Counted from the first letter of the stretch, positions 1 to 7,694 are shown. The stretch is 18,730 nucleotides of DNA from an uncultured Parvibacter sp. (GCA_910587945.1 CAJUNI010000044.1:1-18730), one strand, 5' to 3'. Notes: a model not told the origin generated them from the sequence alone. Translations and numbers: made by a program.

Positions 1-1473
1 CACCTGAGAAGCCAGCACATCGGCAAGGAGGGTCCCTTGACCATCCACGAGAGCCGCTGCCGTTTCATCGCAAGAAGACTCCAGAGCCAAAATGAGGGGC
101 GCAGTCAGCTCATGGGCCACGGAGGTCTGCTGGTAGCGCACATCCATGCCTGCCACCGCACCCTCCAACGCCGGAAGAGTGGGAGACGCCATGATGCATG
201 CTGTTTCCCCATCAGAGTAATAGCCCGGCCGCTTGCCCAGCAGCTCATAGCCAAGCGCTTGATAGAGTCCCTGGGCCGGTGCGTTTGAGGCCCGTACTTC
301 TAAGGAGCTTGTGGTAGCTCCGAGATTGCGTGCATCTTGAGCCACCAGCGAGAGCAGGGTTTTTGCCAGACCCCGACGCTGAGCATGGGGCGCAACACCT
401 ACTTTAAGAATTTGCAAGTCCCCATCTACTACCCAACCGCCGGCATAGCCAACGAGGACGGCATCCGGAGGAAGCGGCAGTTCGGGATCAGCCTCGTAGG
501 CAGCCCACCAGAGCCGATCCGAGCGCCCCAGCTCATCCACAACCTGAGTCTCACTCCAGGCATCGCTGCCCATAAGCTCTTGCTCAAGGTCTGCCACCGC
601 TTGGGCGTGGGCGCGGTCGAGGGGCTTAAAGGCAATGCCCGTGGCATCAGTACGCGCATTAGAGCGGGCTTGATCGTTCATCGTGATGTGCTTGGAACCC
701 CGATTCCCCGCAAGGGTGGGATCCTCGGCAGCTAAGCGGCGACGCTCAGCCTCTTCCGCATCGGAAAGCCGCGTATAAATGGGAAGCACCAAACCCGGAT
801 TATGGGCAACCGCATCAAAGGGATTGATAACCCCTGCCTGCCAACGGGCCTGGACAGCAGCGAGCAAGCCCGTCCCGCTCAGAGTCCAGTAATCCTCCGG
901 TACCACCGTTCCCAGCGCGGCAAACTCAGACTGATATTTGGTCAGGCCATCCCCCGCCACGATGTCATAGGGGCCGCTCCCGGCCCACTCCACAGCCTTA
1001 GCCACCGCCATAACCGCATCGGGATCAAGGCGGGAAACCCCTCCATCGGAAATACAGTAGCGTGCAGGATAGACTTCTTTGCGCATCGCATCGGCTACCA
1101 CTAAGGCCTGGCCTTTATAGCCAGCCTGAGCCAAGCTATAGGCCAGCGCATCTAAGGTCGACACCCCCACAAGAGCAATTCCTAAGGCCTGAGCAATACC
1201 CTTCGCCGTGGCCAGTGCAATGCGCACTCCCGTAAACGAGCCCGGTCCACGGCCTACCGCCACCGCGGCCAAGCCGTCGCGCGCCACCTCCGCGGAGGTA
1301 ATCACGTCCTCCACGATCCGCAATAACTGAGTATTAGAAGCGCGATGGGCGGCTACTTTTTGCTCTGCCAGCACGGTGATAGTCCGGGTGGCCTCATCAA
1401 GACGCCCCGCTGCCACCACAATCATTTCATTGGCTGTATCAAAACCCAAAATCGCGTTCTTCATTGAATTCAT
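1..1473 (-). CDS. TsaB-RimI-TsaD fusion protein, 3' end cut by the window edge
   Basis: One uninterrupted frame of 491 codons, read by hand, runs from the ATG at 1473 off the left edge. Residues about 1-246 are TsaB, the dimerisation partner of the t6A complex, with GRGPGSFTG at 74-82. Residues about 279-431 are a GNAT acetyltransferase of the RimI type: acetyl-CoA loop VAPHAQRRGLAK at 360-371, and a C-terminal GYELLGKRPGYYSDGE block ending in IMAS. From about residue 460 the sequence reads ILALESSCDET, the characteristic N-terminus of TsaD, the catalytic subunit that puts threonylcarbamoyl on A37 of ANN-decoding tRNAs. RimI acetylates the N-terminus of ribosomal protein S18. AGGA lies five bases before ATG 1473; a second in-frame ATG at 1464 is less well placed. 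tsaE ends seven bases upstream, so the genes are very probably co-transcribed. Most of the TsaD part lies outside the window. Confidence 0.93.
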   Translation of the reverse strand, partial: MNSMKNAILGFDTANEMIVVAAGRLDEATRTITVLAEQKVAAHRASNTQLLRIVEDVITSAEVARDGLAAVAVGRGPGSFTGVRIALATAKGIAQALGIALVGVSTLDALAYSLAQAGYKGQALVVADAMRKEVYPARYCISDGGVSRLDPDAVMAVAKAVEWAGSGPYDIVAGDGLTKYQSEFAALGTVVPEDYWTLSGTGLLAAVQARWQAGVINPFDAVAHNPGLVLPIYTRLSDAEEAERRRLAAEDPTLAGNRGSKHITMNDQARSNARTDATGIAFKPLDRAHAQAVADLEQELMGSDAWSETQVVDELGRSDRLWWAAYEADPELPLPPDAVLVGYAGGWVVDGDLQILKVGVAPHAQRRGLAKTLLSLVAQDARNLGATTSSLEVRASNAPAQGLYQALGYELLGKRPGYYSDGETACIMASPTLPALEGAVAGMDVRYQQTSVAHELTAPLILALESSCDETAAALVDGQGTLLADVLASQV

Positions 1474-1480
1474 GGATGTC

Positions 1481-1981
1481 CTAGCGTTTAGAAAGCCGAG
1501 CTTTAGAGTCGTTTGACCACACGCACAACAATTGCCGAGAGCGAGAGCCTACAGAATGAATGCGAAAGTGCCGCTCCCCTTCCGAATCCACCGTCACCAC
1601 GATTTCCAAGTAATCATAGGGCAGGGCATCGGGGAATTTATCGGCCCACTCGACACAGCTAACACCCCCGCTTTCGAGGATTTCGTAAAACCCAATGTCC
1701 TCAAGCTGGGACTCATCCTCTAAACGATAGAGATCCATGTGATAGAGCGGCAGTCGTCCCGCTTCATAGGCAAGAAGAATGTTAAACGTAGGACTAGTGA
1801 TGGGCGCATGGATATCCAGGGCCTCGGCAAGACCTTGAACGAAGTGGGTCTTGCCCGCGCCTAAGTCGCCCGAGAGCAAAATTACATCACCCGGTTGTAA
1901 GTAAGGCGCCAAGGTTGAGGCCAGCTGGCGCGTTGCTTCCACCGTGGTTGTTTTTCGCGTATATGTAAGTCCATTAACCAT
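1481..1981 (-). CDS. tsaE: tRNA t6A biosynthesis ATPase TsaE
   Basis: A 166-residue P-loop protein of normal TsaE length. Walker A GDLGAGKT is at 38-45, the switch-like SPTF at 63-66, HMDLYRL at 81-87 and the conserved EWADKF block at 111-116. TsaE binds the TsaB-TsaD dimer and hydrolyses ATP to reset it between rounds of threonylcarbamoyl transfer in the cytoplasm. It sits directly upstream of the TsaB-RimI-TsaD fusion, seven bases away, so all dedicated transfer components except TsaC are adjacent here. The ATG at 1981 has no strong Shine-Dalgarno sequence, and hairpins precede it, so translation may be coupled to upstream structure or to folD. The C-terminus after about residue 140 is family-variable. 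Confidence 0.95.
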   Translation of the reverse strand: MVNGLTYTRKTTTVEATRQLASTLAPYLQPGDVILLSGDLGAGKTHFVQGLAEALDIHAPITSPTFNILLAYEAGRLPLYHMDLYRLEDESQLEDIGFYEILESGGVSCVEWADKFPDALPYDYLEIVVTVDSEGERHFRIHSVGSRSRQLLCVWSNDSKARLSKR

Positions 1982-1995
1982 AGGTCTATTCTACG

Positions 1996-2038
1996 CCAAG
2001 CCATCGCTTGGAGGCGAAGCCACCGGGCCTATTCCCGG
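1996..2038 (-). other. Tandem hairpins between folD and tsaE
   Basis: Three short inverted repeats fill the 61-base gap: CCGGG/CCCGG at 2023-2027 and 2034-2038, GGC/GCC at 2013-2021, and a perfect CCAAGC/GCTTGG pair with a four-base loop at 1996-2011. No U-tract follows on the minus strand, so this is not a standard intrinsic terminator. It could be a processing or translation-control element ahead of tsaE, whose own ribosome binding site is weak. The function is inferred; only the repeats are seen. Confidence 0.4.
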
Positions 2039-2042
2039 GAAC

Positions 2043-3014
2043 CTACAAACGAGCGGCCGCTTGAATCACATGAGCCAAGGTAACAGCGGTGGTAATGGAT
2101 CCCACGCCTCCAGGAACCGGCGTCAGCGCTCCCGCTTCTCCCAGTTTCTCCACTGCCGATTCGAAGTCCACATCGCCGCACAGCGTTCCTGCCTCATCAA
2201 AGTTAATGCCCACATCAACAATGGTTTGCCCAGGTTGGAAATGAGTTCCATCAAAACCGCGTGCGCGACCCGTGGCACAGACCACCGTGCTCGCCCCTGC
2301 TAGCGCCGAAGGAAGATCCTCCGTACGAGAATGACAGAGAGTGACCGTTGCATTGCGTGCCAGAAGCAGCATGGCTAAGGGGCGCCCTACCACCAGGCTT
2401 CGCCCGACCACAGCAAAACTCTGGCCCGCAATGGGAACACCATAACCATCCAGCACTTCCAAACAGGCCTGAGCCGTACTTGGCGCAAAGGCCACCTCGG
2501 CCGGAGGCAAACTTAAAGCGCGCTCGGCATCGCCGACTTCCTCGCAGGCTTCTTCGGGCGTTCCCACTAAGGTGGTGCCCTGCAGAGCGCCCATGAATAA
2601 TGCCGCTAAGGAAGCCGAGGTAATACCATCGATATCTTTGGCCGGATCCAAAACTTCACAAAGCGCCGCCTCATCCAAGGTGGGAGGAAGCGGACGAAAC
2701 ATCAGACAGCCATGGATGCGAGGATCCTTATTGATGGAGCGCAAGGCCTGTTCCACGGCCTCTTGAGAAGCATCAGCCGCCAAAGCAATGCTGTGGACGT
2801 CGACTCCCCAGGCAGTCGCCCGCTTGATCAGCGTACGTTCATAGGAAAGATCGTCCGGACGCTCCCCCACGCGCAAAATAGCCAAGCCAGGTACCACTCC
2901 GCGCTCAGCCAGCTGAGCTACGGTTGCCCGGGCCTTTGCTGCAATACGCTCTGCCACAGGAGCTCCCTTTAACAAGCGCGGGCCAGCCTGCTGCTCTTCC
3001 TGCATATCTACCAT
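2043..3014 (-). CDS. folD: FolD-family methylene-THF dehydrogenase with altered cyclohydrolase active site
   Basis: The 323-residue protein has the FolD fold. Recognisable parts are VGERPDDLSYER at 49-60, KDIDG at 126-130, the nucleotide-binding GRSLVVGRP at 204-212, and TPVPGGVGS at 298-306. It is longer than the usual 280-290 residues, mainly through an insertion around 145-172. Aligned without gaps to E. coli and human enzymes, Tyr58 is kept, but the catalytic lysine four residues later is Leu62, and the glutamine of the VQLPL motif is Phe106. The family aspartate is kept (Asp129). Lysine is essential for the cyclohydrolase step, so this protein is probably an NAD(P)-dependent dehydrogenase only, or a related enzyme of changed specificity. 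An fchA-type cyclohydrolase is the next gene upstream, which fits. AAGGA lies eight bases before the ATG at 3014. Confidence 0.88.
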   Translation of the reverse strand: MVDMQEEQQAGPRLLKGAPVAERIAAKARATVAQLAERGVVPGLAILRVGERPDDLSYERTLIKRATAWGVDVHSIALAADASQEAVEQALRSINKDPRIHGCLMFRPLPPTLDEAALCEVLDPAKDIDGITSASLAALFMGALQGTTLVGTPEEACEEVGDAERALSLPPAEVAFAPSTAQACLEVLDGYGVPIAGQSFAVVGRSLVVGRPLAMLLLARNATVTLCHSRTEDLPSALAGASTVVCATGRARGFDGTHFQPGQTIVDVGINFDEAGTLCGDVDFESAVEKLGEAGALTPVPGGVGSITTAVTLAHVIQAAARL

Positions 3015-3073
3015 GACACGTTTCCTTCCCTTGCCACCTGTTCCGTGGCCTACTTCCCGCCTAAGTAAACGGT

Positions 3074-3107
3074 GCTGAGCTTACTCATCGAAGTGTCTCG
3101 GCTCAGC
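3074..3107 (-). other. Inverted repeat between fchA and folD
   Basis: GCTGAGC at 3074-3080 pairs with GCTCAGC at 3101-3107 across a 20-base loop, in the 161-base gap between fchA and folD. No U-tract follows, so it does not qualify as an intrinsic terminator. It could be an operator dyad or chance. Nothing else is recognisable in this gap. Confidence 0.2.
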
Positions 3108-3175
3108 GCGGTTCCCTCTATGACCGAGAAACCCTGGCTTCTCCCTGCTCGCGAATTATTACTTGCTGCATCCCA

Positions 3176-3787
3176 CTACAAACGGGCAACCACTGCCTCA
3201 TAGACCTGGTCAGCCAATGCACAGCCCGCATCCAAGAGATCTTCCATGGTCTCGGTATAGGTTGTTCGTCTCGTGTCATCAGTAAGGGCGGCGCAATTAA
3301 TACGTACATTCAAACTTGCCGCTTGAAGGGCGCCTTTGGCCAAAATGGCGCAGGCTCCGGCATCCGATACCGCAAGTACGCTGCCCTCTCTGGCCACAAA
3401 ATCAGCCGACTCAATAACCAAAACGCATTGGCGCATAATTTCTAAGGGTACATCAATGGCTTGGCCGAGTGCCGCCTGAAGCGACCGCTCTTTGGCTTCC
3501 TGCTCCTCCTGTGTAGCCTTAGGCATCCCATAGGCGGCAGCCAAGGGTGCAAATGCTTGGGCGTCTTCGTCCACCAGATCCAGCAAGCGCGCTCGGGCTG
3601 TTTCCAGCTCCAACAGTTCGTCCTGCATGGCCTCTTCCACCGCGGCATACTTGGGTTTTCCCACCGTGAGATTGGCCACCATAGAGCCTAACGCTGCCGC
3701 CAATGCCCCCGCATAGGCAGAGGCACCACCGCCGCCGGGCGTGGGCTCCTTGGAAGCAAGAGCCACAAGAAATCCCTGATCAACCAT
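3176..3787 (-). CDS. fchA: FchA-type methenyltetrahydrofolate cyclohydrolase / cyclodeaminase family protein
   Basis: The 203-residue protein matches the formiminotransferase-cyclodeaminase C-terminal family in its stand-alone form. Near the N-terminus it carries the folate-binding signature EPTPGGGGASAYAGAL (14-29), followed by MVANLTVGKPKY. Further on come VPLEIMR, the SDAGACA stretch and AASLNVRIN, all typical of the family. Stand-alone members hydrolyse 5,10-methenyl-THF to 10-formyl-THF or deaminate formimino-THF. No formiminotransferase gene is visible in this window, and fhs and folD flank it, so the cyclohydrolase role fits best. AAGGAG lies seven bases before the ATG at 3787. A hairpin downstream of fhs suggests at least partly separate transcription from fhs. 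Confidence 0.9.
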   Translation of the reverse strand: MVDQGFLVALASKEPTPGGGGASAYAGALAAALGSMVANLTVGKPKYAAVEEAMQDELLELETARARLLDLVDEDAQAFAPLAAAYGMPKATQEEQEAKERSLQAALGQAIDVPLEIMRQCVLVIESADFVAREGSVLAVSDAGACAILAKGALQAASLNVRINCAALTDDTRRTTYTETMEDLLDAGCALADQVYEAVVARL

Positions 3788-3977
3788 GCTGTACTCCTTG
3801 ATTTTGTCTCAGAACCTAAGGTTTGCACCCAAAGGAAGCTGTGCCAGTCACCACCACTGCCCTGCGACAGCCCTCGGACAGCGAGTGTACCCTAAAGAAC
3901 ACCCTGGCAAGCCCCCGCTTCCCGCGACCTAGACCATTCGTAACGGTAATACCTAATCCAGGGATGCTCCCGGTAGC

Positions 3978-4013
3978 AAAAGTGGGACTGGAAACTACTG
4001 CCTCCAGTCCCAC
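3978..4013 (-). terminator. Probable intrinsic terminator after fhs
   Basis: A perfect 11-base-pair inverted repeat (GTGGGACTGGA at 3982-3992, TCCAGTCCCAC at 4003-4013) encloses a 10-base loop. On the minus strand it is followed by only four T residues, so termination may be partial. It lies about 50 bases beyond the fhs stop codon. The rest of the 276-base gap up to fchA has a GGTATTACC palindrome but no recognisable gene. Confidence 0.65.
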
Positions 4014-4063
4014 ATGCCCACTACAACGCTGCTCTAACACCGGCGGAGCCAGAGCGCATCGAG

Positions 4064-5752
4064 CTAGAACAGTCCGGAAATGACACCATTTTCATCCACA
4101 TCAATCTTGAATGCCGCCGGATTCTTGCCTAATCCAGGCATGGTCATAATCGACCCCGTCAATGCCACAATGAAGCCAGCACCGGCCGATACCTTAACCT
4201 GGCGCACGGTAATGCGGAAGTTACGCGGAGCGCCCAATTTAGAGGCATCGTCGGAGAAGGAATACTGGGTCTTTGCCATACATACCGGCATTGTGCCAAA
4301 ACCCAAAGATTCAAGCTGGGCAATTTCCTTTTTCGCCGCCGGCTCAAAATCTACGCCATCAGCATGGTAAATGCGTTGCGCGATGGCTTCGATTTTCTCG
4401 GCAATAGAGAGGTTGTCATCATAGGAGAAGGCAAAAGTTTGCGCGCTACGCCCCTCAGCGTCTCCTTCGTTACACAGACGAATAACCTCATCAGCCAAGG
4501 CAAGGCCACCTTCGCCACCCTTAGCCCAGACCTCGGAGAGGGCCACATTAACGCCCAGCTCGCGGCACTTCTCTTCCACCAAGGCAAGCTCGGCGGGGGT
4601 ATCAGTAGGAAATGCATTAATAGCCACCACGCAGGGAAGCTGATACACCTGAGTGATGTTTTCTACATGCTGCAACAGATTCGGAAGACCCGCTTCCAAG
4701 GCCTCAAGGTTCTCTTCGTTGAGCTGGTCTTTAGCCACGCCGCCATGATTCTTCAACGCACGAACCGTAGCCACGACCACCACCGCGTCCGGCTTTAAGC
4801 CGGCCAGGCGGCACTTAATATCGAGGAACTTCTCCGCACCCAAATCGGCACCGAAGCCCGCCTCTGTCACGCAGTAATCACCCAAAGCCAATGCCATGCG
4901 CGTTGCCATAATGGAATTGCAACCGTGAGCAATATTGGCGAAGGGACCACCATGGACAAAGGCCGGCGTGCCTTCTAGGGTTTGTACCAAATTCGGCTTC
5001 AGAGCATCTTTAAGCAACGCCGTCATGGCACCTTCGGCCTGCAAATCATGGGCCGTAACCGGCTTATCGTCATAGGTATAACCCACCACAATGCGACCCA
5101 AGCGCTCTTTGAGATCCGTGATAGAGGTGGCTAGGCAGAACACCGCCATAACTTCAGAGGCCACCGTAATATCAAAACCGTCTTCGCGCGGAACGCCGTG
5201 AGCCTTGCCACCCAGGCCATCCACAATATGACGAAGCTGACGGTCGTTCATGTCCACAACGCGCTTCCAAGTGATCTTGCGCACGTCAATATTGAGCTCA
5301 TTGCCATTCTGAATATGGGCGTCCAACAGAGCAGCGAGCAAATTATTGGCAGCACCAATGGCATGGAAGTCGCCAGTGAAGTGTAAATTGATATCTTCCA
5401 TAGGCACCACTTGAGCATAGCCGCCGCCAGCAGCACCGCCCTTGATGCCAAACACCGGACCTAAGGAGGGCTCGCGCAGAGCAACGACGACGTTTTCGCC
5501 CTTTAATGCCAACGCATCGGCAAGACCTACCGTGGTGGTGGTTTTTCCCTCGCCCGCAGGAGTGGGGTTGATAGCGGTAACCAGCACCAACTTTCCTGGT
5601 GCGTGGTCTTCTTCCCGCAGAAGGTTGTAGTCTACCTTGGCCTTGTAATTTCCGTACATTTCCAGGTACTTTTGATCTACTCCTGCCTTCTCAGCAATAG
5701 CATCAATGCGCTGAGGCGTAGCCGCTTGAGCAATCTCGATGTCTGTGAGCAT
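4064..5752 (-). CDS. fhs: Formate-tetrahydrofolate ligase
   Basis: The 562-residue protein (family usually about 556) makes 10-formyl-THF from formate, THF and ATP. Counting from the chosen start, the P-loop TPAGEGKTTTT is at 64-74. It is followed by the near-invariant EPSLGPVFGIKGGAAGGGYAQ and the DINLHFTGD block. The frame is open 28 codons further upstream to 5836, but that extension does not resemble the family, whereas MLTDIEIAQAA at 5752 is a normal N-terminus. A purine-rich GGGGGAG lies just before it, slightly closer than ideal. With fchA and folD downstream it provides one-carbon units from formate, and in reverse could yield ATP in an anaerobe. No Wood-Ljungdahl carbonyl-branch gene is in the window. 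Confidence 0.97.
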   Translation of the reverse strand: MLTDIEIAQAATPQRIDAIAEKAGVDQKYLEMYGNYKAKVDYNLLREEDHAPGKLVLVTAINPTPAGEGKTTTTVGLADALALKGENVVVALREPSLGPVFGIKGGAAGGGYAQVVPMEDINLHFTGDFHAIGAANNLLAALLDAHIQNGNELNIDVRKITWKRVVDMNDRQLRHIVDGLGGKAHGVPREDGFDITVASEVMAVFCLATSITDLKERLGRIVVGYTYDDKPVTAHDLQAEGAMTALLKDALKPNLVQTLEGTPAFVHGGPFANIAHGCNSIMATRMALALGDYCVTEAGFGADLGAEKFLDIKCRLAGLKPDAVVVVATVRALKNHGGVAKDQLNEENLEALEAGLPNLLQHVENITQVYQLPCVVAINAFPTDTPAELALVEEKCRELGVNVALSEVWAKGGEGGLALADEVIRLCNEGDAEGRSAQTFAFSYDDNLSIAEKIEAIAQRIYHADGVDFEPAAKKEIAQLESLGFGTMPVCMAKTQYSFSDDASKLGAPRNFRITVRQVKVSAGAGFIVALTGSIMTMPGLGKNPAAFKIDVDENGVISGLF

Positions 5753-5965
5753 AGCTCCCCCGCTTCCTTGTAGCTCCTGTAATGAACTGCTGTATTGAAT
5801 TCTACCGGCATCTACACCGGCCCGAGAGCACAACAAACGAGGAAGCCGCCTTACGCGCCGGCATTATCGGCAATAAGCCTGAGGTCTATCCATGGATCTT
5901 GAGGCTCCCAATGCCCACGCGCCATCCTAGGGGTTTCCTCTGCACCCAAAACAGCCCCAGCAAAC
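5753..5965 (-). other. Non-coding leader between coaX and fhs
   Basis: This 213-base GC-rich gap contains several possible hairpins. Near its left (fhs-proximal) end the minus strand shows CCGG/CCGG arms around an eight-base loop; a TTAT/ATAA hairpin and a CTAGGTTT/AAACC(CC)TAG pairing that begins at the coaX stop are also visible. No U-tract terminator was found after coaX. I looked for ZTP and THF riboswitch signatures, which are common upstream of fhs, and did not find a convincing match. It may hold the fhs promoter and a structured leader, but neither is demonstrated. Confidence 0.3.
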
Positions 5966-6757
5966 CTAGTCCAAAGACCCCTCGGCCGGCTTGGCCTGAA
6001 GAGCAATAAGACGCAAGCCTTCAAGGGTGAGTTCAGAATTGATGGTGGTAATACGCTGAGTAACGGGAGCCATAACCGAAGCCAATCCTCCCGTTGCCAC
6101 CACTACCGCCTGATCCAGACCGAGCTCGTCGAAGATACGTTTTAGCAGTCCATCCACACGATCGGCCTCCCCAAGGACAATGCCAGAACGCATGGCTTCA
6201 ACAGTAGAGCGACCCACCACTTGCTCGGGCGGAAGCAACTCGATTACCGGCAGTTGCGCCCCGCGCTGCGACAGCGTTTGAGCGCTTGTGAGCAGGCCTG
6301 GTGCAATGATGCCGCCCACAAAATTACCGGCGGCGTCAATAACCTCGATATTGGTGGCGGTGCCAAAATCCACCACCACAACCGGTGCCCCATAGAGCGC
6401 TTTTGCAGCCACGGCATCAGCTACGCGGTCGGCACCGATCTCTGCAGGCCGCGGATAGGTGGTTTGAAACAGGGATCCCGCCAACGCGGCCGAACAAGTT
6501 AGGGGCTCGACCTGAAAGCTATCTTGGATGGCCCGACGCCATTCACTGGTAAGAGGCGGGACTACCGAAGCGAGAATGACATGAGTAATGGCTGCAGGGT
6601 CGAGGGACTCATGATGAAACAGCGGGGTTAAAAACGAACGAATCTCATCAGAGGTGCGAGAGGGCGTCGTACTTAATCGCCAGGTGGCTACAAGATCCTC
6701 GTTTTCGTAGACACCAATTACGGTTTGGGTATTACCAATATCAACAGCAAGTAACAT
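5966..6757 (-). CDS. coaX: Type III pantothenate kinase
   Basis: The 263-residue protein phosphorylates pantothenate in the first step of coenzyme A synthesis. The family signatures are all present: DIGNT at 6-10 (phosphate-binding), EIGADR at 106-111 with the catalytic aspartate Asp110, DFGTAT at 130-135, GGIIAPG at 148-154 and ATGG at 221-224. The frame extends upstream through an ATG at 6784 and a TTG at 6790, but MLLAVDIGNTQT is the standard N-terminus. A GGGAAGG stretch lies 14 bases before it, which is rather far, so ATG 6784 remains possible. Its promoter probably lies just upstream, divergent from the response regulator. Confidence 0.95.
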   Translation of the reverse strand: MLLAVDIGNTQTVIGVYENEDLVATWRLSTTPSRTSDEIRSFLTPLFHHESLDPAAITHVILASVVPPLTSEWRRAIQDSFQVEPLTCSAALAGSLFQTTYPRPAEIGADRVADAVAAKALYGAPVVVVDFGTATNIEVIDAAGNFVGGIIAPGLLTSAQTLSQRGAQLPVIELLPPEQVVGRSTVEAMRSGIVLGEADRVDGLLKRIFDELGLDQAVVVATGGLASVMAPVTQRITTINSELTLEGLRLIALQAKPAEGSLD

Positions 6758-6811
6758 AATATTGACGTTAACCTTCCCTAACATGAGCAATTCGCTATGA
6801 TTTGCTCAGAG

Positions 6812-6820
6812 ATTATAGCA
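6812..6820 (-). promoter_or_regulatory. Extended -10 promoter element for coaX
   Basis: On the minus strand the sequence reads TGCTATAAT, a perfect extended -10 hexamer with its TG dinucleotide. Transcription would begin near 6805, some 20-50 bases before the possible coaX starts. There is no good -35 hexamer at the usual distance, which extended -10 promoters can do without. Confidence 0.5.
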
Positions 6821-6829
6821 AGCTGAAAA

Positions 6830-6857
6830 CGGTATACTTTCCATAGTTCACCGTATA
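6830..6857 (+). promoter_or_regulatory. Direct repeat upstream of the response regulator, possible operator/promoter region
   Basis: CGGTATA (6830-6836) and CCGTATA (6851-6857) are near-identical and start exactly 21 bases apart, about two helical turns on the same DNA face. OmpR/PhoB-type regulators commonly bind such tandem repeats. Each repeat also contains a -10-like TATACT or TATAAA, so the pattern may simply reflect two promoter elements. Autoregulation is an inference. Confidence 0.3.
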
Positions 6858-6881
6858 AATGACGGGAGAAAGGCATAAATC

Positions 6882-7577
6882 ATGAGTGAGGCACCAAGCC
6901 GCATCCTCGTCGTTGATGACGAGCCATCGATCACTGAGTTCGTCAGCTACGCCCTTAAAAAGGAAGGCTACAACGCAGATGTTGTCAACAATGGCGAAGA
7001 CGCTTTTGCTTTGGCAGCTAAGAATACCTATGACCTTTTCATTTTAGACATCATGCTCCCGGGCATTGATGGCTATGAGCTGTGCCGTCGTTTGCGTTCG
7101 AAGACCACGGCTCCGGTCTTGTTCCTCTCCGTCCGCGACACCGAACTTGATAAGGTCGTTGGCCTTGAAATTGGCGGCGATGATTACCTGGCAAAGCCCT
7201 TTGGCGTTCGTGAGCTTATTGCCCGCGTCCGTGCCCTGCTTCGTCGTGGCACCGGCGGCGACTACCCTGGCGCTTCCAATTCGGTAACCGCCAGCGGCAT
7301 CACCCTTGATGAAGATGCTCATACCGCCTCCGGCGATCATGGTGAGATTGATTTGACGCCGCGCGAGTTTGAGCTTCTGGCAAGCCTCATGAAGAATGCC
7401 GGCAAGGTGGTTTCTCGTGAAGATCTGCTCCGCGATGCGTGGGGCTGGGAGTATCTCACCGAAACCAAGACGGTAGACACCCATATCAAGCGTCTGCGCG
7501 ACAAGATTCAGTCCGCTGGCTATGACCCGGCGTTGGTAGAAACGGTTCGCGGTTACGGCTACCGCTTTAAGGCCTAA
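6882..7577 (+). CDS. OmpR/PhoB-family response regulator, no adjacent kinase
   Basis: The 231-residue protein has a receiver domain (about 7-118) with the acidic pair Asp12-Asp13, phosphoacceptor Asp56 in LFILDIMLPG, switch Ser83 and Lys105 in the LAKPFG loop. A winged-helix DNA-binding domain follows (about 135-230), with the LTPREFELL start and the VDTHIKRLRDKI recognition helix, ending in ETVRGYGYRF. It should bind DNA when phosphorylated. No histidine kinase lies beside it: coaX is divergent upstream and a convergent reductase lies downstream. AAAGG stands eight bases before the ATG. It is the only plus-strand gene in the window. Its targets are unknown; the neighbouring accessory locus is a possibility but nothing in the sequence proves it. 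Confidence 0.95.
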   Translation: MSEAPSRILVVDDEPSITEFVSYALKKEGYNADVVNNGEDAFALAAKNTYDLFILDIMLPGIDGYELCRRLRSKTTAPVLFLSVRDTELDKVVGLEIGGDDYLAKPFGVRELIARVRALLRRGTGGDYPGASNSVTASGITLDEDAHTASGDHGEIDLTPREFELLASLMKNAGKVVSREDLLRDAWGWEYLTETKTVDTHIKRLRDKIQSAGYDPALVETVRGYGYRFKA

Positions 7578-7624
7578 GGATAGCTTCGCCTCCCCTGCGA
7601 TACCCAGCACTCCTCCTGCTACGC

Positions 7625-7661
7625 AAAAGAACTCGGAACTTCCCGTTCCGAGTTCTTTTTT
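7625..7661. terminator. Bidirectional intrinsic terminator
   Basis: A perfect 15-base-pair stem (7625-7639 with 7645-7659) has a five-base loop and ends in six T residues on the plus strand and four on the minus strand. It lies 48 bases after the response regulator stop and 34 bases beyond the end of the convergent reductase gene, so it can stop transcription from both sides. Confidence 0.92.
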
Positions 7662-7694
7662 ATGGATCCTCTGAGAAACGAAACAGATGCTCTC

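Noticed and set aside
3788..4063. Possible ZTP riboswitch, because GTGACTGGC occurs on the minus strand near 3844-3852
   Set aside because: The P1 pairing and the conserved 3' CGCCTGGGCA half are missing, so the match is partial and probably chance.
3816..4083. Short open frames on both strands between fchA and fhs
   Set aside because: They cover the terminator hairpin, lack binding sites and resemble no family.
5753..5836. 28-residue N-terminal extension of Fhs
   Set aside because: The extension is unlike the family; the start at 5752 gives the normal length and N-terminus and has a nearby binding site.
5900..5930. CGCGTGGGCA on the minus strand resembling the ZTP 3' half
   Set aside because: One core base differs and no matching 5' half precedes it.
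7044..7610. Minus-strand frame of 188 codons opposite the response regulator
   Set aside because: Antisense shadow; the plus-strand frame has every response-regulator residue.
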